DNA of 64,000 nt from Hofstenia miamia (lineage: Eukaryota; Xenacoelomorpha; Acoela), in NCBI GenBank assembly GCA_004352715.1, contig SCFE01000102.1:590546-654545 (forward strand), given 5' to 3'. The number at the start of each line of letters is the position of its first letter. Positions within the stretch are counted from its first letter, which is position 1. Of this stretch, positions 22,213 through 34,252 are shown piece by piece. Under the pieces are notes generated by a model that was not told the DNA's origin, did no database searches, and saw only the letters and a list, made by a program, of their open reading frames with translations. Position numbers and translations under genes: made by a program.

Positions 22213-23834
22213 GGCACTGCTCTAACCAATGAAACCGAAAAATTTCTTTACGAAACTTTGTATTTTTTGCATAATGTTATTTTTAGTCTAACTAATTGCA
22301 GTAATTCAGCAATCCGAGCAAAACACTGCTCATTTATTCGAAATAATTAAAAAAATTCATAGGGTATTTACAAAATTTAGAAGTCTTTTTGGTTATTCAA
22401 TTATTACCGTAAGACATGCTGTAGATTAATGAAATTCATTCTAAATGTACAATTCCGCGGATTAATAATCACTAGTGCACGCTTGACAAAATTTTGATAA
22501 ACTCTTTAATTTGCAAATTATTTAGTTTGTAAATTAAAATTAACAGTGCGCGCTTAGCCTTAAATGCATATAAAATTAAGCTAATTTGATAATTGGTCAA
22601 AGTCTCATAACCGATATGCACCTAGCTAAAAATTCCCATATGCGCCATTGAATGTGAGGCAATTGCTGTGCTCGAATTTGAATTTGAATAGTGTCAATTA
22701 TTGGGTATAAATCTAATTTCAACATCAAATTTCACTTGAGTACTGGCAAATATGTATTCCATAAATGCTAAGAATGTGAATAAATTAACTTCCCAAAATT
22801 TAAGTAATTGATGGCAATGCATGCAATTACTGAAATAATAAGAAAGTTGGGGTAATTAAGCTTGCTCTGTCAGTGAATACATGCTGGATGGCTTACCTTT
22901 GTAAAAGTCACCTTCCACTTTAGAGAACACATATTATTCCAATGTTTTTCATTTCCTATCCATGTTTCCATTAACATGAATCAATAATAGTTTTATGTTA
23001 AATTTGGAACATAGTTAGCAAAGAAATTCAGTTTTTAGTGTAGGAAGCTTCCAGGAGGACGCTTAGCAAATTGCTTTTTCTTTGAATATAAGTCTGTTAA
23101 AGATTAATTATAAAAACATGCATTTTTGTATTCTGCACATCGTTTTTTAGTTTTGTATGTACCATGATAAACGGCTTTTTCCTACATGTGTGATAAAATT
23201 GATTTTTAACCAGCTCTTCGTCCTTTTAATTCCCATTTCTGCTGAATCATCAAAATTTTGAATATGGACATCAAATGGCTCATAGAACAAATTAGTTTGA
23301 GTGTTGACGCAAAGTTTACTAACACTCAAAACTCGTGTTATTTTTTGCTGCTATTTTAAAAGTTCTGTCTTGTTATGATTTAGCAACCGACCAGAGCTTT
23401 TTGAAACGTCCTTAATTAAAAATTTTTCTTGAGTTATACTTTTCAGGAATAATTTGATCACAATTTTACTCAAATTTTCTGGAATTTCGTTAGCCATTGT
23501 ATTTTCTGAAGAAAGTATTACAGAATTGTATGTTATAAAGATAGAAATACGCCGAAACAGTTCAATACTTAATAACAAAGACTAAAAACATTAAGCAAAA
23601 TTACAAAATATTGCTTTCACACTGTGTATGTTTTCTCATATTTTGCTTAATTATAGACAATGAAATATAAGTGATGCAGTTATCAATAGTACTAATACTT
23701 ACTTACGCTTCAAATTTAGAATCGGAGAGGCAATCTATTCTTGTACATGAAAATAAATATGATATTATCGTGTAAATGGTACAGCTCAAGATCTAAATAT
23801 TTTGTTAATAAATATTAGAAACCAAGGTTCTTAC
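22213..23834. other. AT-rich region, no firm feature
   Basis: Contains a few open stretches on the minus strand (for example 23351-23578) but none with a convincing acceptor in phase with the neighbouring chloride-channel-like exon. No terminal inverted repeats seen. Confidence 0.45.
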
Positions 23835-24035
23835 CAATATAGCACATGGCTCAAAAACGTAGAACATTTTGGTTTCGGATTCTGTGCGTAGGTATGGGTT
23901 GATAAATTTTGATTTAATCTGACACAGCTTAAGACTCAGATTTGTGAACAATGATCCAAGCAGTCCTCCAATGATGCCAATTATAGAAGTAGGAATAAAA
24001 AGCCAGAAATGTATTAAGACTGTTTCTTTATCCAT
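23835..24035 (-). CDS. Chloride-channel (ClC)-like exon
   Basis: A 201-bp exon, phase 0 at both ends, bounded by acceptor AATAATTTCAG and donor GTAAGA on the minus strand. The peptide reads HFWLFIPTSIIGIIGGLLGS, then LFTNLSLKL and a basic stretch, then YVFEPCAILV. This resembles the part of ClC-6/ClC-7-type chloride channels where a membrane helix with an IxxGxxGGxLGxLFN motif is followed by a basic loop and a conserved E-x2-hydrophobic segment. The protein would be a membrane anion transporter. No convincing preceding or following ClC exons were found nearby, so the gene is either spread over large introns or is a remnant. Family assignment is by motif only. Confidence 0.5.
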
Positions 24036-24339
24036 CTGAAATTATTGGGAACAATTTAAAAACATTGAAATCTATATTGTTTATTCAATGGTATACCGAT
24101 TGCATAGCCCAAATTTAATAAAAAACAACATCACACATCTACAGTTTTGAAAAACAAATTATGATATAATTTTGATATATTGATAATCATATCATTTAGA
24201 ATTAACTACGCTCCGTCTAGTGACTTTACTTATATCTTTAAACATGCAATATCTTACTTTGCATTGAATATCGCGAAAAATGACACCTCATCCTTTCACT
24301 GTTTAGGCAGTGAAATTTTAAAATTTTATTATATATATA

Positions 24340-24349
24340 AATATATTTA

Positions 24350-24394
<45 letters not shown>
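24340..24394. repeat. (TA)n tract
   Basis: A near-pure TA dinucleotide tract of about 45-50 bp. Confidence 0.9.
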
Positions 24395-24397
<3 letters not shown>

Positions 24398-24559
24398 TAA
24401 GTAAATAATACTATTCTAATTTGTGGTATATAGAAAAACGTGACTTGTTCTTGGAAGCCAATTACAATAAGACAAGCAGATTTTTGATTAATTGGCAAAA
24501 TTTAATAATAAAAATCATTTTACTTCAACTAGAAGTTAAAACTTAGTGACTTTCCTGCT

Positions 24560-25210
24560 TCTTGGTCTTTAGATTATGTCTAATGGTGCCAATGATGTTA
24601 TCATGTTCTTAATGAGCAGGCAGTTATCTGCAAAGCTATTGTTTTTAACACTGACTTTACACTTCAGGTTTATATATTTTGCAATAGTGTTCCTCTTCCT
24701 AAGTGGCTCTGTTCTATCAAAATTTACAAGATTAATCAATGTTCTCAGGTCAATGGATTGTGCCAGTATTTGATTAATTATGAAAATAGGCACACTTTTC
24801 TTGATGATCTATGCAAAGAGAATATCATGGTGAGCTTAAATATTCTATGATTATCAGATTTTTCCTAATTTTGCAGTTTGTTTCAAATGCCACTTTCCAA
24901 TTTCTATGAGACTACTTGCTATTGCTATCTGAATGCTTTCTTTTGTTCAAAAAAATCCTGCACTATTAATATATGAAAGTCTCAATTTTCTGAAGGAGAT
25001 TCTGATGTTGCAATCGCATATGATGAAATATTCTTGGAAAAACAACTGCAGGTACAATGGAAGTTCCTTAGTTGGAGTAGATGCTGAAGGAAATTATTAT
25101 GAGAGTATCATTTGCTTTTTGCTCATTGCACTTAAAAATGGAGATACTCTTGTTGATAGATTTTTGTGTCATGTTCATACCACTGCTGAAACTATTTTAG
25201 AAAACTGAAG
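24560..25210 (+). pseudogene. P-element/THAP9-like transposase remnant
   Basis: One plus-strand frame near 24690 reads SVPLPKWLCSIKIYKI. Another from 24998 reads DVAIAYDEIFLEKQLQ, where DEI-F/Y-L resembles the first catalytic aspartate block of P-element/THAP9-type transposases. After a frame change at about 25050 it continues YNGSSLVGVDAEGNYYESII, then CFLLIALKNG, then DRFLCHVHTTAETILEN, matching the usual order of that RNase H-like region (GFVD-like, then F-M/L-hydrophobic-x-L-K-G). It stops at 25206. At least one frameshift and several stops upstream; no DNA-binding THAP domain is attached. A separate THAP fragment lies at 31348-31436. Confidence 0.5.
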
Positions 25211-26129
25211 AGAGCACCTCGCCCTCGCCACTAGTAATGCATCAACCGTTTAGCTTGACATGATTTAATAATATGCAAACTGAATAAAATCTAAAGATAA
25301 GATTTTTGAAGAATTTACTTCAACAGCTTCTTTAAATGATTTCACTCTATTTATAGTTCCAGATCCAAAAGTACCTGCCAAATTTGAATTTCAAATAGTC
25401 TGCCAAAATGACTGAAAAATAATGGAAGCAATATTGCCCCCTTTGTTTTGCCAAAAATGAAGAAAGTACCTCAATGCTATGGAGATATATTTAGAACCCT
25501 GCAACATATCCCAGGCAGCGTGGTTAAGACAATATAGTTGTTTTTTTATGTTAATATTTGCATTTGTTTATATATTTATCTTTCAATAAACCACTGATTC
25601 AACCTTTTATTTAAAATATGTAAATTTCCATAAAATATGATAGGGGATTGAACTTTGTAAACAGAATCTTAACATTACTCTTAAAAATTAACTTAAATAT
25701 AGTTTGAGCTAAAAATCAGGACTTTACTGTGTATTGACGCTGTGCTTTCTCCACGTCTCGAACTGGAAAAGTAAGTTCACAATTTATGTGCAATAGGGAT
25801 ATTTGAAGTGAGGTTTAAAACAGCTGTTTACAAAGCACAAAAGGTATATTATTAATAAATTAAGTAATAAACTCACATTGCTGCAAAAAATAAGCTTGTT
25901 TGCGCAATAATTCATTCAATAACACTAACTCCGGCGAATTACCCGACCACTGAATTACCCCACATTACTCTATTTCATCATAATTGAAGGAAGTCAAACA
26001 CATTCTGCATAATAATTCATACTGTTTATCAAATCATTTTAAATACAGAATTTTCATAAGGATATGTTATCCTCTACAGAAGTTAGTATGGAAAGAAACT
26101 TATTTACAAAGTGGGTATAAATGTATGGT
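25211..26129. other. AT-rich region, nothing recognised
   Basis: Immediately downstream of the transposase remnant; could include its eroded 3' part, but no motif could be supported. Confidence 0.4.
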
Positions 26130-26450
26130 TTAATCTGATTTTAAAGAGCTTCTTTGTTGATCGCTAAAGTACCAGATGATGTAGCTGTATATTGCATCTT
26201 TACATCCTTTATACATTTCAATGGCTTTTGCTTTAGCATGCTTAAATTGTTCATTAAAAAAAATTAGTATATCTTCCCACCATCGTCTTACAATTATTAC
26301 AAATTTTCCAAATGATTCCCCACAATATTCACCCAACACTGCAGAAACAGAAATGAAAACAGCTGATAATATATGCACTGGAATTGAGACCGGGGTTGTC
26401 AGCATTGCTGCTATAAATCCAAAGGTGTGCCTTGAAATTAATAATAACAA
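26130..26450 (-). CDS. Open frame with membrane segment, unknown
   Basis: A 106-codon open frame on the minus strand. Its first 40 residues are hydrophobic (GFIAAMLTTPVSIPVHILSA, then VFISVSAVLGEYCGESF) and the rest is charged with W-W and K-rich parts. An acceptor-like TAATTTCAAG lies at the start and donor-like GTAATA/GTAAGA sites near 26300, so it may be an exon of about 130 bp followed by chance open sequence. The pattern T-T-x-P-V ... V-L-G-E faintly recalls the late helix of chloride channels, but that helix should follow and not precede the exon at 23835-24035 in gene order. I therefore leave it unassigned. Confidence 0.3.
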   Translation of the reverse strand: MLLLISRHTFGFIAAMLTTPVSIPVHILSAVFISVSAVLGEYCGESFGKFVIIVRRWWEDILIFFNEQFKHAKAKAIEMYKGCKDAIYSYIIWYFSDQQRSSLKSD

Positions 26451-26528
26451 CTTTTCCTTAAATCATTTCTCAATTCCCATTTTTAAGATCTTTTATTAAA
26501 AAAATAGGTCTTTTTGTCTTTTCCGGTA

Positions 26529-26750
26529 GGAGGTGATCGAGCTAGGAGGAAGTCGGGCCTGTTCCATTTTTCTTTGTAATTTCCATAGGCATATTTTGAA
26601 GAGTTCATTTTTCTTAGAAATTACACCAGCTCTTGAATGCAACTAAAATAATATTGGTTTAATAATAAATATATTGGATTCCTTCGTTTTCATGTTGAAA
26701 ATGGCAAAGCTAGTAGTACAAGATAATACACATTTCTCAATTGCTTTGAA
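26529..26750 (+). repeat. Dispersed repeat A, copy 1
   Basis: Starts GAGGTGATCGAGC and includes AAAATGGCAAAGCTA and AGATAATACACATTTCTCAA. The same order of blocks recurs at 28403-28620 with small changes. Non-coding. Confidence 0.75.
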
Positions 26751-26760
26751 AAGTCACTCG

Positions 26761-27035
26761 TTAAATGCTATTGGCAACATAAGAATTTCTAAGAAATTTT
26801 TAATATAGAACTGATGTTTCCACATTTAATAATGAATTAAACAGACTCGCAGTAATTTTGACATTTTATATAGAATGTTTCTATATTATTAAACAGAATC
26901 GCAGTATTTCTCACTTAAAGATATTTATAAATATAATTATGGTTATTTCTGCATCAAATTTAATCATTGTCGTTGATTGTGTTTTCAAAATGACTTAAAT
27001 TATCAGTTTGTAAAATATGTTATAATCATCAAAAT
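26761..27035 (+). repeat. Dispersed repeat B, copy 1
   Basis: Blocks AAATGCTATTGGCAACA, ATATAGAATGTTTCTATAT and AAATATGTTATAATCATC recur in the same order at 27291-27545. Non-coding; it follows repeat A directly, so both may be parts of one element. Confidence 0.7.
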
Positions 27036-27290
27036 TTGTTTATCATGCTTTCTCATTATGCACTAAGACATGATTGGGTAAATATCTTTTCTATTCTCTT
27101 AATTCAGGGAATAGTTCTTCGTAATTTTTTACGTTCATCAAAATCAAGGTTCATTGATTGGAACTCCTCAATAGGGAGTGCAAAATTTTCACTTTTATGC
27201 CATTCAATGGACAGGGCCATTTTGATGACAATGCCACTATTTAGTTATAGTACTGGTAATTAAATGAATCAAATTCTATTAGTAACTAGT

Positions 27291-27545
27291 GAAATGCTAT
27301 TGGCAACAACTATTTCTAAGAATTACCTAAAGAAATTCTTTATATAGAATGTTTCTATATTTAATAATGATTTAAACAAACTCGCAGTATTTCTCATTTA
27401 AGGATAATTATAATTGTTATGGTTGCTATAGCATTCAATCTAATAAATGTTGTTCACAGGATTTTAAAACAACTGGTCAATAAACTTGTCATTTGTATTG
27501 ATGATAAGAATATTGTAAAATATGTTATAATTATCAAAATTTGAT
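27291..27545 (+). repeat. Dispersed repeat B, copy 2
   Basis: Second copy of the unit at 26761-27035, about 530 bp downstream, with substitutions and short indels. Confidence 0.7.
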
Positions 27546-28402
27546 TGGGTAAATCCATTCCTAACAGTTTAAAATCTAATCAACATAATTTATTGGAATC
27601 CTATTGGAATTGGTCGATAATTGAGCATATCAAAATTACAAAGCACGCTTTCAATTACATTATTCTTGCTGTTTGCATACTCTACATATTCAAATTACAT
27701 GTTGTAGTGTTTTACTAAGATGTGAGGTGCGTTTTTATGCGTTTTCCTAATGTTTAGATCTTTGGTTATGCTTTGAAGGCATTGCGTAGTGGCTGGAAAA
27801 TGAAGTATGATGCCCATGGAACAAAAGCCTAATCCCATGTTTAGCATATTTTGTTAACCACAGTTTGCCTCATTTTTATGATCCTTGCAAAAAATAATTT
27901 CATTGAGCAAAAACAATAGAAGGTACATGTACTTCTAATTATGATGGTAATGACAACGAATTTGCTATTTGTAGAATTTTTGTTTCTATTACATAAATTT
28001 CGCATTTGAAACATCAGATGTAAATATTTTTTCAAGGAGTAACCTTTGTTCTATTGTTAAATAACGCACTAAAAACTGAAATTACAACACCTAATGGTTA
28101 CATGTTTTGTGGCAATAACTGCGTCAGGTAATATGATATGTGACAGATTTGGATTGCCGCACTTTCCAAATAAATAGAAATAAATTTATCAGTTTTACCT
28201 TTATTTTTTCATTTAAATTCATAAATTTTGGACTAAACAACATAGAATTGCTTATACGTGAAGCTTTAATTGAATTCAGAATATATATTTTAGCTGTAGA
28301 TGAATTTTTCGTATTTGCAATTTTGACTTTAGCAAAGCCTTGCGATCTTACATTATATGTAGAGTAGAGATAGGATTGGGTAAGAGTTCTGTTATGTAGT
28401 GT

Positions 28403-28628
28403 GAGGTGATCGAGCCAGAAGAAAATCGTGCCTTTTCCATTTTCTTTGTAAATTCCATAGGAATATTTTTTCAGAGCTAATTTTTCTTAGAAATTACAAC
28501 AGACCATGAATGCTTAAACTAAAATAATATTGTTTTAATAATAAATATTTTTTCTAATTCCTTCATCTTCATGTTGAAAATGGCAAAGCTATCAGTACAA
28601 GATAATACACATTTCTCAAGTGTGTTGT
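28403..28628 (+). repeat. Dispersed repeat A, copy 2
   Basis: Second copy of the unit at 26529-26750, same orientation, about 1.87 kb away. Confidence 0.75.
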
Positions 28629-29534
28629 AAAAAGCTAAGATTATTTTCAGAAGGATATCTTTTGGTAAAAGCTTGATCTGGATCCGTTTTTGGAAATCAA
28701 ATTTGTTTCCCGAACTTTGTGAAATCCAGAAAATAGTTTCCTAGCAAGATCAGTAAATTTCAGAAATTTTGTGGAAGTAACAAAAATCATAAATTGGGGA
28801 AAATAAATGGTTTTCAGAAATATATATTTACAGAAATTTTTGGATTTACCTATAAATAGAATGCTTGCATTTTAACGATTGTCATATTTGTAAGTTAAAC
28901 AGTGAAATGAACGTAACCATATGTAGTACATAGATACGCATACATTTGAATAATGACAAAGATATATAATGAATTTAACTCAAACAAATCTGTGGGTATA
29001 TAAATATGTTTCATGACTGTAAGTCCACATTATTTTGGAGATGATTCTTTATATACTCTAGTAACATGAACTAAATTTATAGTTTTTCAAAAACGTCATT
29101 ATCTCTCCGCATTATAGAAACAAAATCATAATGATTTTCTAATAAATAAAATATTAGTATGGATTTTTAGGTGCTAGTTAGAATTGCACATTGCTTTATT
29201 TGCTTGTAAATGCATGCTTGTGCACTTAGTTTTAACAACTTTGCAGGTCTTTTAGCCATAATGTAGTATTTTTTTAATTGTCAAACCGAAAAAGCAATTT
29301 AAAATCTCATCCTGTCCTAACCCAACCATCCTTCAAATCGACCGGTTTTTCTAAAGAAACATAGCACTAATAAACTCAAAAATTATAATGAGGTAAAAAT
29401 ACTACAAGTAATATTATTTATAGAATAGCATTAATCCAATTTTGAACAAATAATTTTAGATTCATCTTATTCGGAGAATAAACCTTCGCTTTTTCAAAAA
29501 AAATGTCGAATGCTAATATTTGAGAATAACACAG
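28629..29534. other. AT-rich region, nothing recognised
   Basis: No supportable exon or repeat. Confidence 0.45.
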
Positions 29535-30686
29535 TATTTTGAAACCACTACCAAAACAAAGAGCTTGACTTTCTTCAAAGTAAATAAAGATCCGCATCAG
29601 CATATTGCGAAAAAACTATTATTTTAAGAGGCGTAAAATTTTGGAAAAGTTTCAACTGCAGATGAAAATTTCAGCACTTTTAGCTAAATATTTTATATCT
29701 AAAAAATCCATATCAGAAAATTTCTTTAGTATAGTAATGGGAATTTCTGTATCTAAAACTTTCATAATTCTGCAAGATCGAAAAACACAATTTACCAAAA
29801 ACCAATTTTACATGCAATTATTAAATTGTGATATTATATGCAGCATATGATTTTTTCACCACACTTCTGAATATTAAGGCACAAGCACACACCCAGTGCC
29901 TACAAAACATGCCATTAATATCATTTATATAAAAGTATTAATCCCTTTACTTTGTCACATCTAACATCACTCTTGTTGAAAATTTTTTATTCATTTACTA
30001 TTTTTTTAAAGATACAAGTGTTTCTTAACGAAATTTAGTTTTTTTATAATATCGCATACTTTTCAAAAGGAATTTTATTGTTTAATAAATTTCTTCCTTT
30101 TTGTCTAAGTTAATTTTAAACATAAATGTTTTAACTATGTTGGATAGATGTTTGGAAGTAAATATTTTAGTTTCAACAATACCCTAAGATGTAAATAATA
30201 ATAAAATGCGAATGGAAGAGTACTTGTTTCATTAATTAAATAGCAAATGTATAGAAAAAATTTGAACCTTTGCAAGAGTGTAAAAGCATTTTTGACATCA
30301 TAAATAATATTTTATTTATGAGAAAATCATGACCATTTTGTGTCTATTATGCAGACAGATAACGACGTTTTTCTGAAAACAATAAATGTTGATTTAAAAA
30401 GTCCTAAAGGACACATTCATGTTACTATAGTGTATAGAGAATCATCATTAAAGTGGATTTACAGTCATGAAATATATTTATATACCCATAGATTTAGATT
30501 TTTTTGAATTTAATGAGCTACAGTGTGTTCCATCTCAAACATAATTTTTAAATCGCTTATGAGACATATTTATATAGACTATAATTATAAATGTTTTTTA
30601 TCATTTTATTTGCAATGAATAGTCATTTTATTATTGAAAGGCATTTATTAACTATTTTGACTATGATTATTTAAATATATATATAT
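29535..30686 (+). repeat. 1.15 kb repeat C, copy 1
   Basis: About 1150 bp that recur at 31470-32623 with roughly 1-2 percent differences. It starts near TTTTGAAACCACTACCAAA and ends in a (TA)n tract that runs into a gap. It contains an open frame of 81 codons (29605-29850; MKISALLAKYF, then FFSIVMGISVSKTFII) with no recognised family. Sequence upstream of the two copies is unrelated, so this is an interspersed or segmental copy and not a simple contig overlap. No terminal inverted repeats were seen. Confidence 0.8.
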
Positions 30687-30834
30687 NNNNNNNNNNNNNN
30701 NNNNNNNNNNNNNNNNNNNNNNNNNNNNNNNNNNNNNNNNNNNNNNNNNNNNNNNNNNNNNNNNNNNNNNNNNNNNNNNNNNNNNNNNNNNNNNNNNNNN
30801 NNNNNNNNNNNNNNNNNNNNNNNNNNNNNNNNNN
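30687..30834. other. Assembly gap (148 N)
   Basis: Gap entered from a (TA)n tract. Confidence 0.95.
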
Positions 30835-31347
30835 CTCCAATTTCTAGCTAATTTTCTTATTATTGCATGTTTAATTATTATTTAAATGCAACTGTATAAC
30901 TTATGGCAGTTTATATAAGTAGATTTGCAATATATGTAGCTAATTCTCATTTTATTGCGTTTAAGCAGTATTTTATATAAAAACTTCTTGTCAGTATCCT
31001 AAGTAGAAGGAAAGCTCTCCAATCTAGAAGATGGCAACATAAATTATACCTAAATTAGTTTGAATTCTTTACTAAGTACGGTAAAGTTTTTTCTTAATGG
31101 AATGAATACCATTGTTATGAGAATTTGCATTAATATATAAACTCTTTCAAGAGTATGTAGTAGAAAATATCAATAGATTTCTCTATATACTTAATTAAGC
31201 CTGAAATTGTATCTAATGTTAAGGTTTTTTGGTATTATAATTGCAAAGTGTTCACTCTCATTGATAGTTATTTTACATGTAGTTATTGACTTAAGAAAAC
31301 TGAAATGAATAATAGTTGTTTGCATAATTTAATATCTATCGATTTCA

Positions 31348-31436
31348 GAATTGTGAATAAATGTTCTGCTCCCCTATGTAAGAGCGGAAATGCTAGCAAT
31401 CGTGTCAAAGATCAGGGGAAGTCCATCAAGTTTTGA
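31348..31436 (+). pseudogene. THAP zinc-finger N-terminal fragment
   Basis: The frame reads VNKCSAPLCKSGNASNRVKD and ends QGKSIKF-stop. C-S-x-P-x-C-K-S-G is the opening C-x3-C half of the C2CH THAP DNA-binding domain, found at the N-terminus of P-element-type transposases and of host THAP proteins. The codon where the start ATG should be is ATT, the frame stops at the point where the family normally has its F-H-x-F-P motif, and the remaining zinc ligands are missing. A pseudogene fragment, 30 bp upstream of repeat C copy 2. Confidence 0.55.
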
Positions 31437-31469
31437 TAATTGACTGTATAAGATAGGTTATTGAATGGA

Positions 31470-32623
31470 ATAATTTTGAAACCACCACCAAAACAAAGGG
31501 CGTGACTTTCTTCAAAGTAAATAAAGATCCGCATCAGCATGTTGCGAAAAAATTATTATTTTAAGAGGCGTAAAATTTTGGAAAATTTCAACTGCAGATG
31601 AAAATTTCAGCACTTTTAGCTAAATATTTTATGTCTAAAAAATGCATATCAGAAAATTTCTTTAGCATAGTAATGGGAATTTCTGTATCTAAAACTTTCA
31701 TAATTCTGGAAGATCGAAAAACACCATTTACCAAAAACCAATTTTACATGCAATTATTAAATTGTGACATTATATGCAGCATATGATTTTTTCACCACAC
31801 TTCTGAATATTAAGGCACAAGCACACACCCAGTGCCTACAAAACATACCATTAATATCATTTATATAAAAGTATTAATCCCTTTACTTTGTCACATCTAA
31901 CATCACTCTTGTTGAAAATTTTTTATTCATTTACTATTTTTTTAAAGATACAAGTGTTTCTTAACGAAATTTAGTTTTTTTATAATATCGCATACTTTTC
32001 AAAAGGAATTTTATTGTTTAATAAATTTCTTCCTTTTTGTCTAAGTTAATTTTAAACATAAATGTTTTAACTATGTTGGATAGATGTTTGGAAGTAAATA
32101 TTTTAGTTTCAACAATACCCTAAGATGTAAATAATAATAAAATGCGAATGGAAGAGTACTTGTTTCATTAATTAAATAGCAAATGTATAGAAAAAATTTG
32201 AACCTTTGCAAGAGTGTAAAAGCATTTTTGACATCATAAATAATATTTTATTTATGAGAAAATCATGACCATTTTGTGTCTATTATGCAGACAGATAACG
32301 ACGTTTTTCTGAAAACAATAAATGTTGATTTAAAAAGTCCTAAAGGACACATTCATGTTACTATAGTGTATAGAGAATCATCAGTAAAGTGGATTTACAG
32401 TCATGAAATATATTTATATACCCATAGATTTAGATTTTTTTGAATTTAATGAGCTACAGTGTGTTCCATCTCAAACATAATTTTTAAATCGCTTATGAGA
32501 CATATTTATATAGACTATAATTATAAATGTTTTTTATCATTTTATTTGCAATGAATAGTCATTTTATTATTGAAAGGCATTTATTAACTATTTTGACTAT
32601 GATTATTTAAATCTATATATATA
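31470..32623 (+). repeat. 1.15 kb repeat C, copy 2
   Basis: Second copy of 29535-30686, same orientation. A one-base deletion near 31584 removes the first part of the open frame, leaving 62 codons (31598-31786). It also ends in a (TA)n tract followed by a gap. Confidence 0.8.
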
Positions 32624-33183
32624 NNNNNNNNNNNNNNNNNNNNNNNNNNNNNNNNNNNNNNNNNNNNNNNNNNNNNNNNNNNNNNNNNNNNNNNNNNNNN
32701 NNNNNNNNNNNNNNNNNNNNNNNNNNNNNNNNNNNNNNNNNNNNNNNNNNNNNNNNNNNNNNNNNNNNNNNNNNNNNNNNNNNNNNNNNNNNNNNNNNNN
32801 NNNNNNNNNNNNNNNNNNNNNNNNNNNNNNNNNNNNNNNNNNNNNNNNNNNNNNNNNNNNNNNNNNNNNNNNNNNNNNNNNNNNNNNNNNNNNNNNNNNN
32901 NNNNNNNNNNNNNNNNNNNNNNNNNNNNNNNNNNNNNNNNNNNNNNNNNNNNNNNNNNNNNNNNNNNNNNNNNNNNNNNNNNNNNNNNNNNNNNNNNNNN
33001 NNNNNNNNNNNNNNNNNNNNNNNNNNNNNNNNNNNNNNNNNNNNNNNNNNNNNNNNNNNNNNNNNNNNNNNNNNNNNNNNNNNNNNNNNNNNNNNNNNNN
33101 NNNNNNNNNNNNNNNNNNNNNNNNNNNNNNNNNNNNNNNNNNNNNNNNNNNNNNNNNNNNNNNNNNNNNNNNNNNNNNNNNNN
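32624..33183. other. Assembly gap (560 N)
   Basis: Gap entered from a (TA)n tract; the sequence on its right begins in the middle of a BEN-gene exon copy. Confidence 0.95.
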
Positions 33184-34252
33184 CTATTCTTGATTCCTCC
33201 AGAGCTGAACATTCAATTCATGCCACTGATTTGTCATTCAATGATGCCGACATCCTTGCAGACAATGTAATATTTTTTTAAGAAAACATTTAAACTGTCA
33301 ATCAAATTTTCTAGATTCACTAGTAAAAACAATAAAAACAAAGCTATTTATCAGTTANCCTAAGAGTAGAAAACGCTTGCTAATGGATGACATTGAAACA
33401 ACCTCTGTTAGTGATGGTAGATCGTCAGAAGCTGTAATTTTCCTCTATTACTATTTTTACTAAAAAAAATTTAGACATCGTCTGTGGAATGTATTCTGAC
33501 GGAAATTTTATCTGCTGTACGTGAGAACACTCGTGCAATTAAAAAACTCACACGCGAACTACATGTGACTGTAAGCATTTTTAGATTTTACATGGTATTC
33601 ATATTTTTTTGAAAATAAGTTTCTTAAAATTATGTGATGTGTTAATTAAGTTAATTAATTAGAAGATATAAAAATACCAAAACTTTCCTTTACGCTGTTA
33701 TATGATGAATTTCCTATGCTGCTTAATATTTTGAAATTTAAATAACTCAGAGATCAAAAATTAATATTTTCTTATTAAGAAACGTTTGCAAACTGAACCT
33801 GAAGCAGTCCCTTTCGATCCTGATTTCACCTTTGNTTTAGACATCGTCTGTGGAAGGTATTCTGACAGAAATTTTATCTGCTGTACGTGAGAACACTCGT
33901 GCAATTAAAAAACTCACACGTGAACTACATGTGACTGTAAGCATTTTTAGATTTTACATGGTATTCATATTTTTTTGAAAATAAGTTTCTTAAAATTATG
34001 TGATGTGTTAATTAAGTAGAATTTTAAGTAATATATAATGTAAGAAGTATTTCATAATATAAAGATATATAATAAGTATGTTATATAATTAATTTTCTTC
34101 AAAGATCGAAGATATAAAAATACCAAAACTTTCCTTTACGCTGTTATATGATGAATTTCCTATGCTGTTTAATATTTTGAAATTTAAATAACTCAGAGAT
34201 CAAAAATTAATATTTTGTTATTAAGAAACGTTTGCAAACTGAACCTGAAGCA
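33184..34252 (+). repeat. Unmerged partial copies of the BEN gene
   Basis: Three pieces separated by single N bases. 33184-33357 copies the end of exon 1 and its intron; 33359-33834 copies exon 2, exon 3 and the start of exon 4; 33836-34252 copies exon 3 to the start of exon 4. They run in the same direction as the full gene at 34685-36219 and overlap each other. They differ from it by substitutions (for example one Gly codon to Cys in exon 3) and by intron indels, including about 110 bp missing from the intron after exon 3 in the middle piece. Best read as alternative alleles left unmerged by the assembler; recent paralogues are the alternative. Confidence 0.75.

Noticed and set aside
33184-34252. 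A tandem family of BEN genes
   Set aside because: Single N joins and overlapping partial copies point to unmerged alleles; kept only as a point to check.
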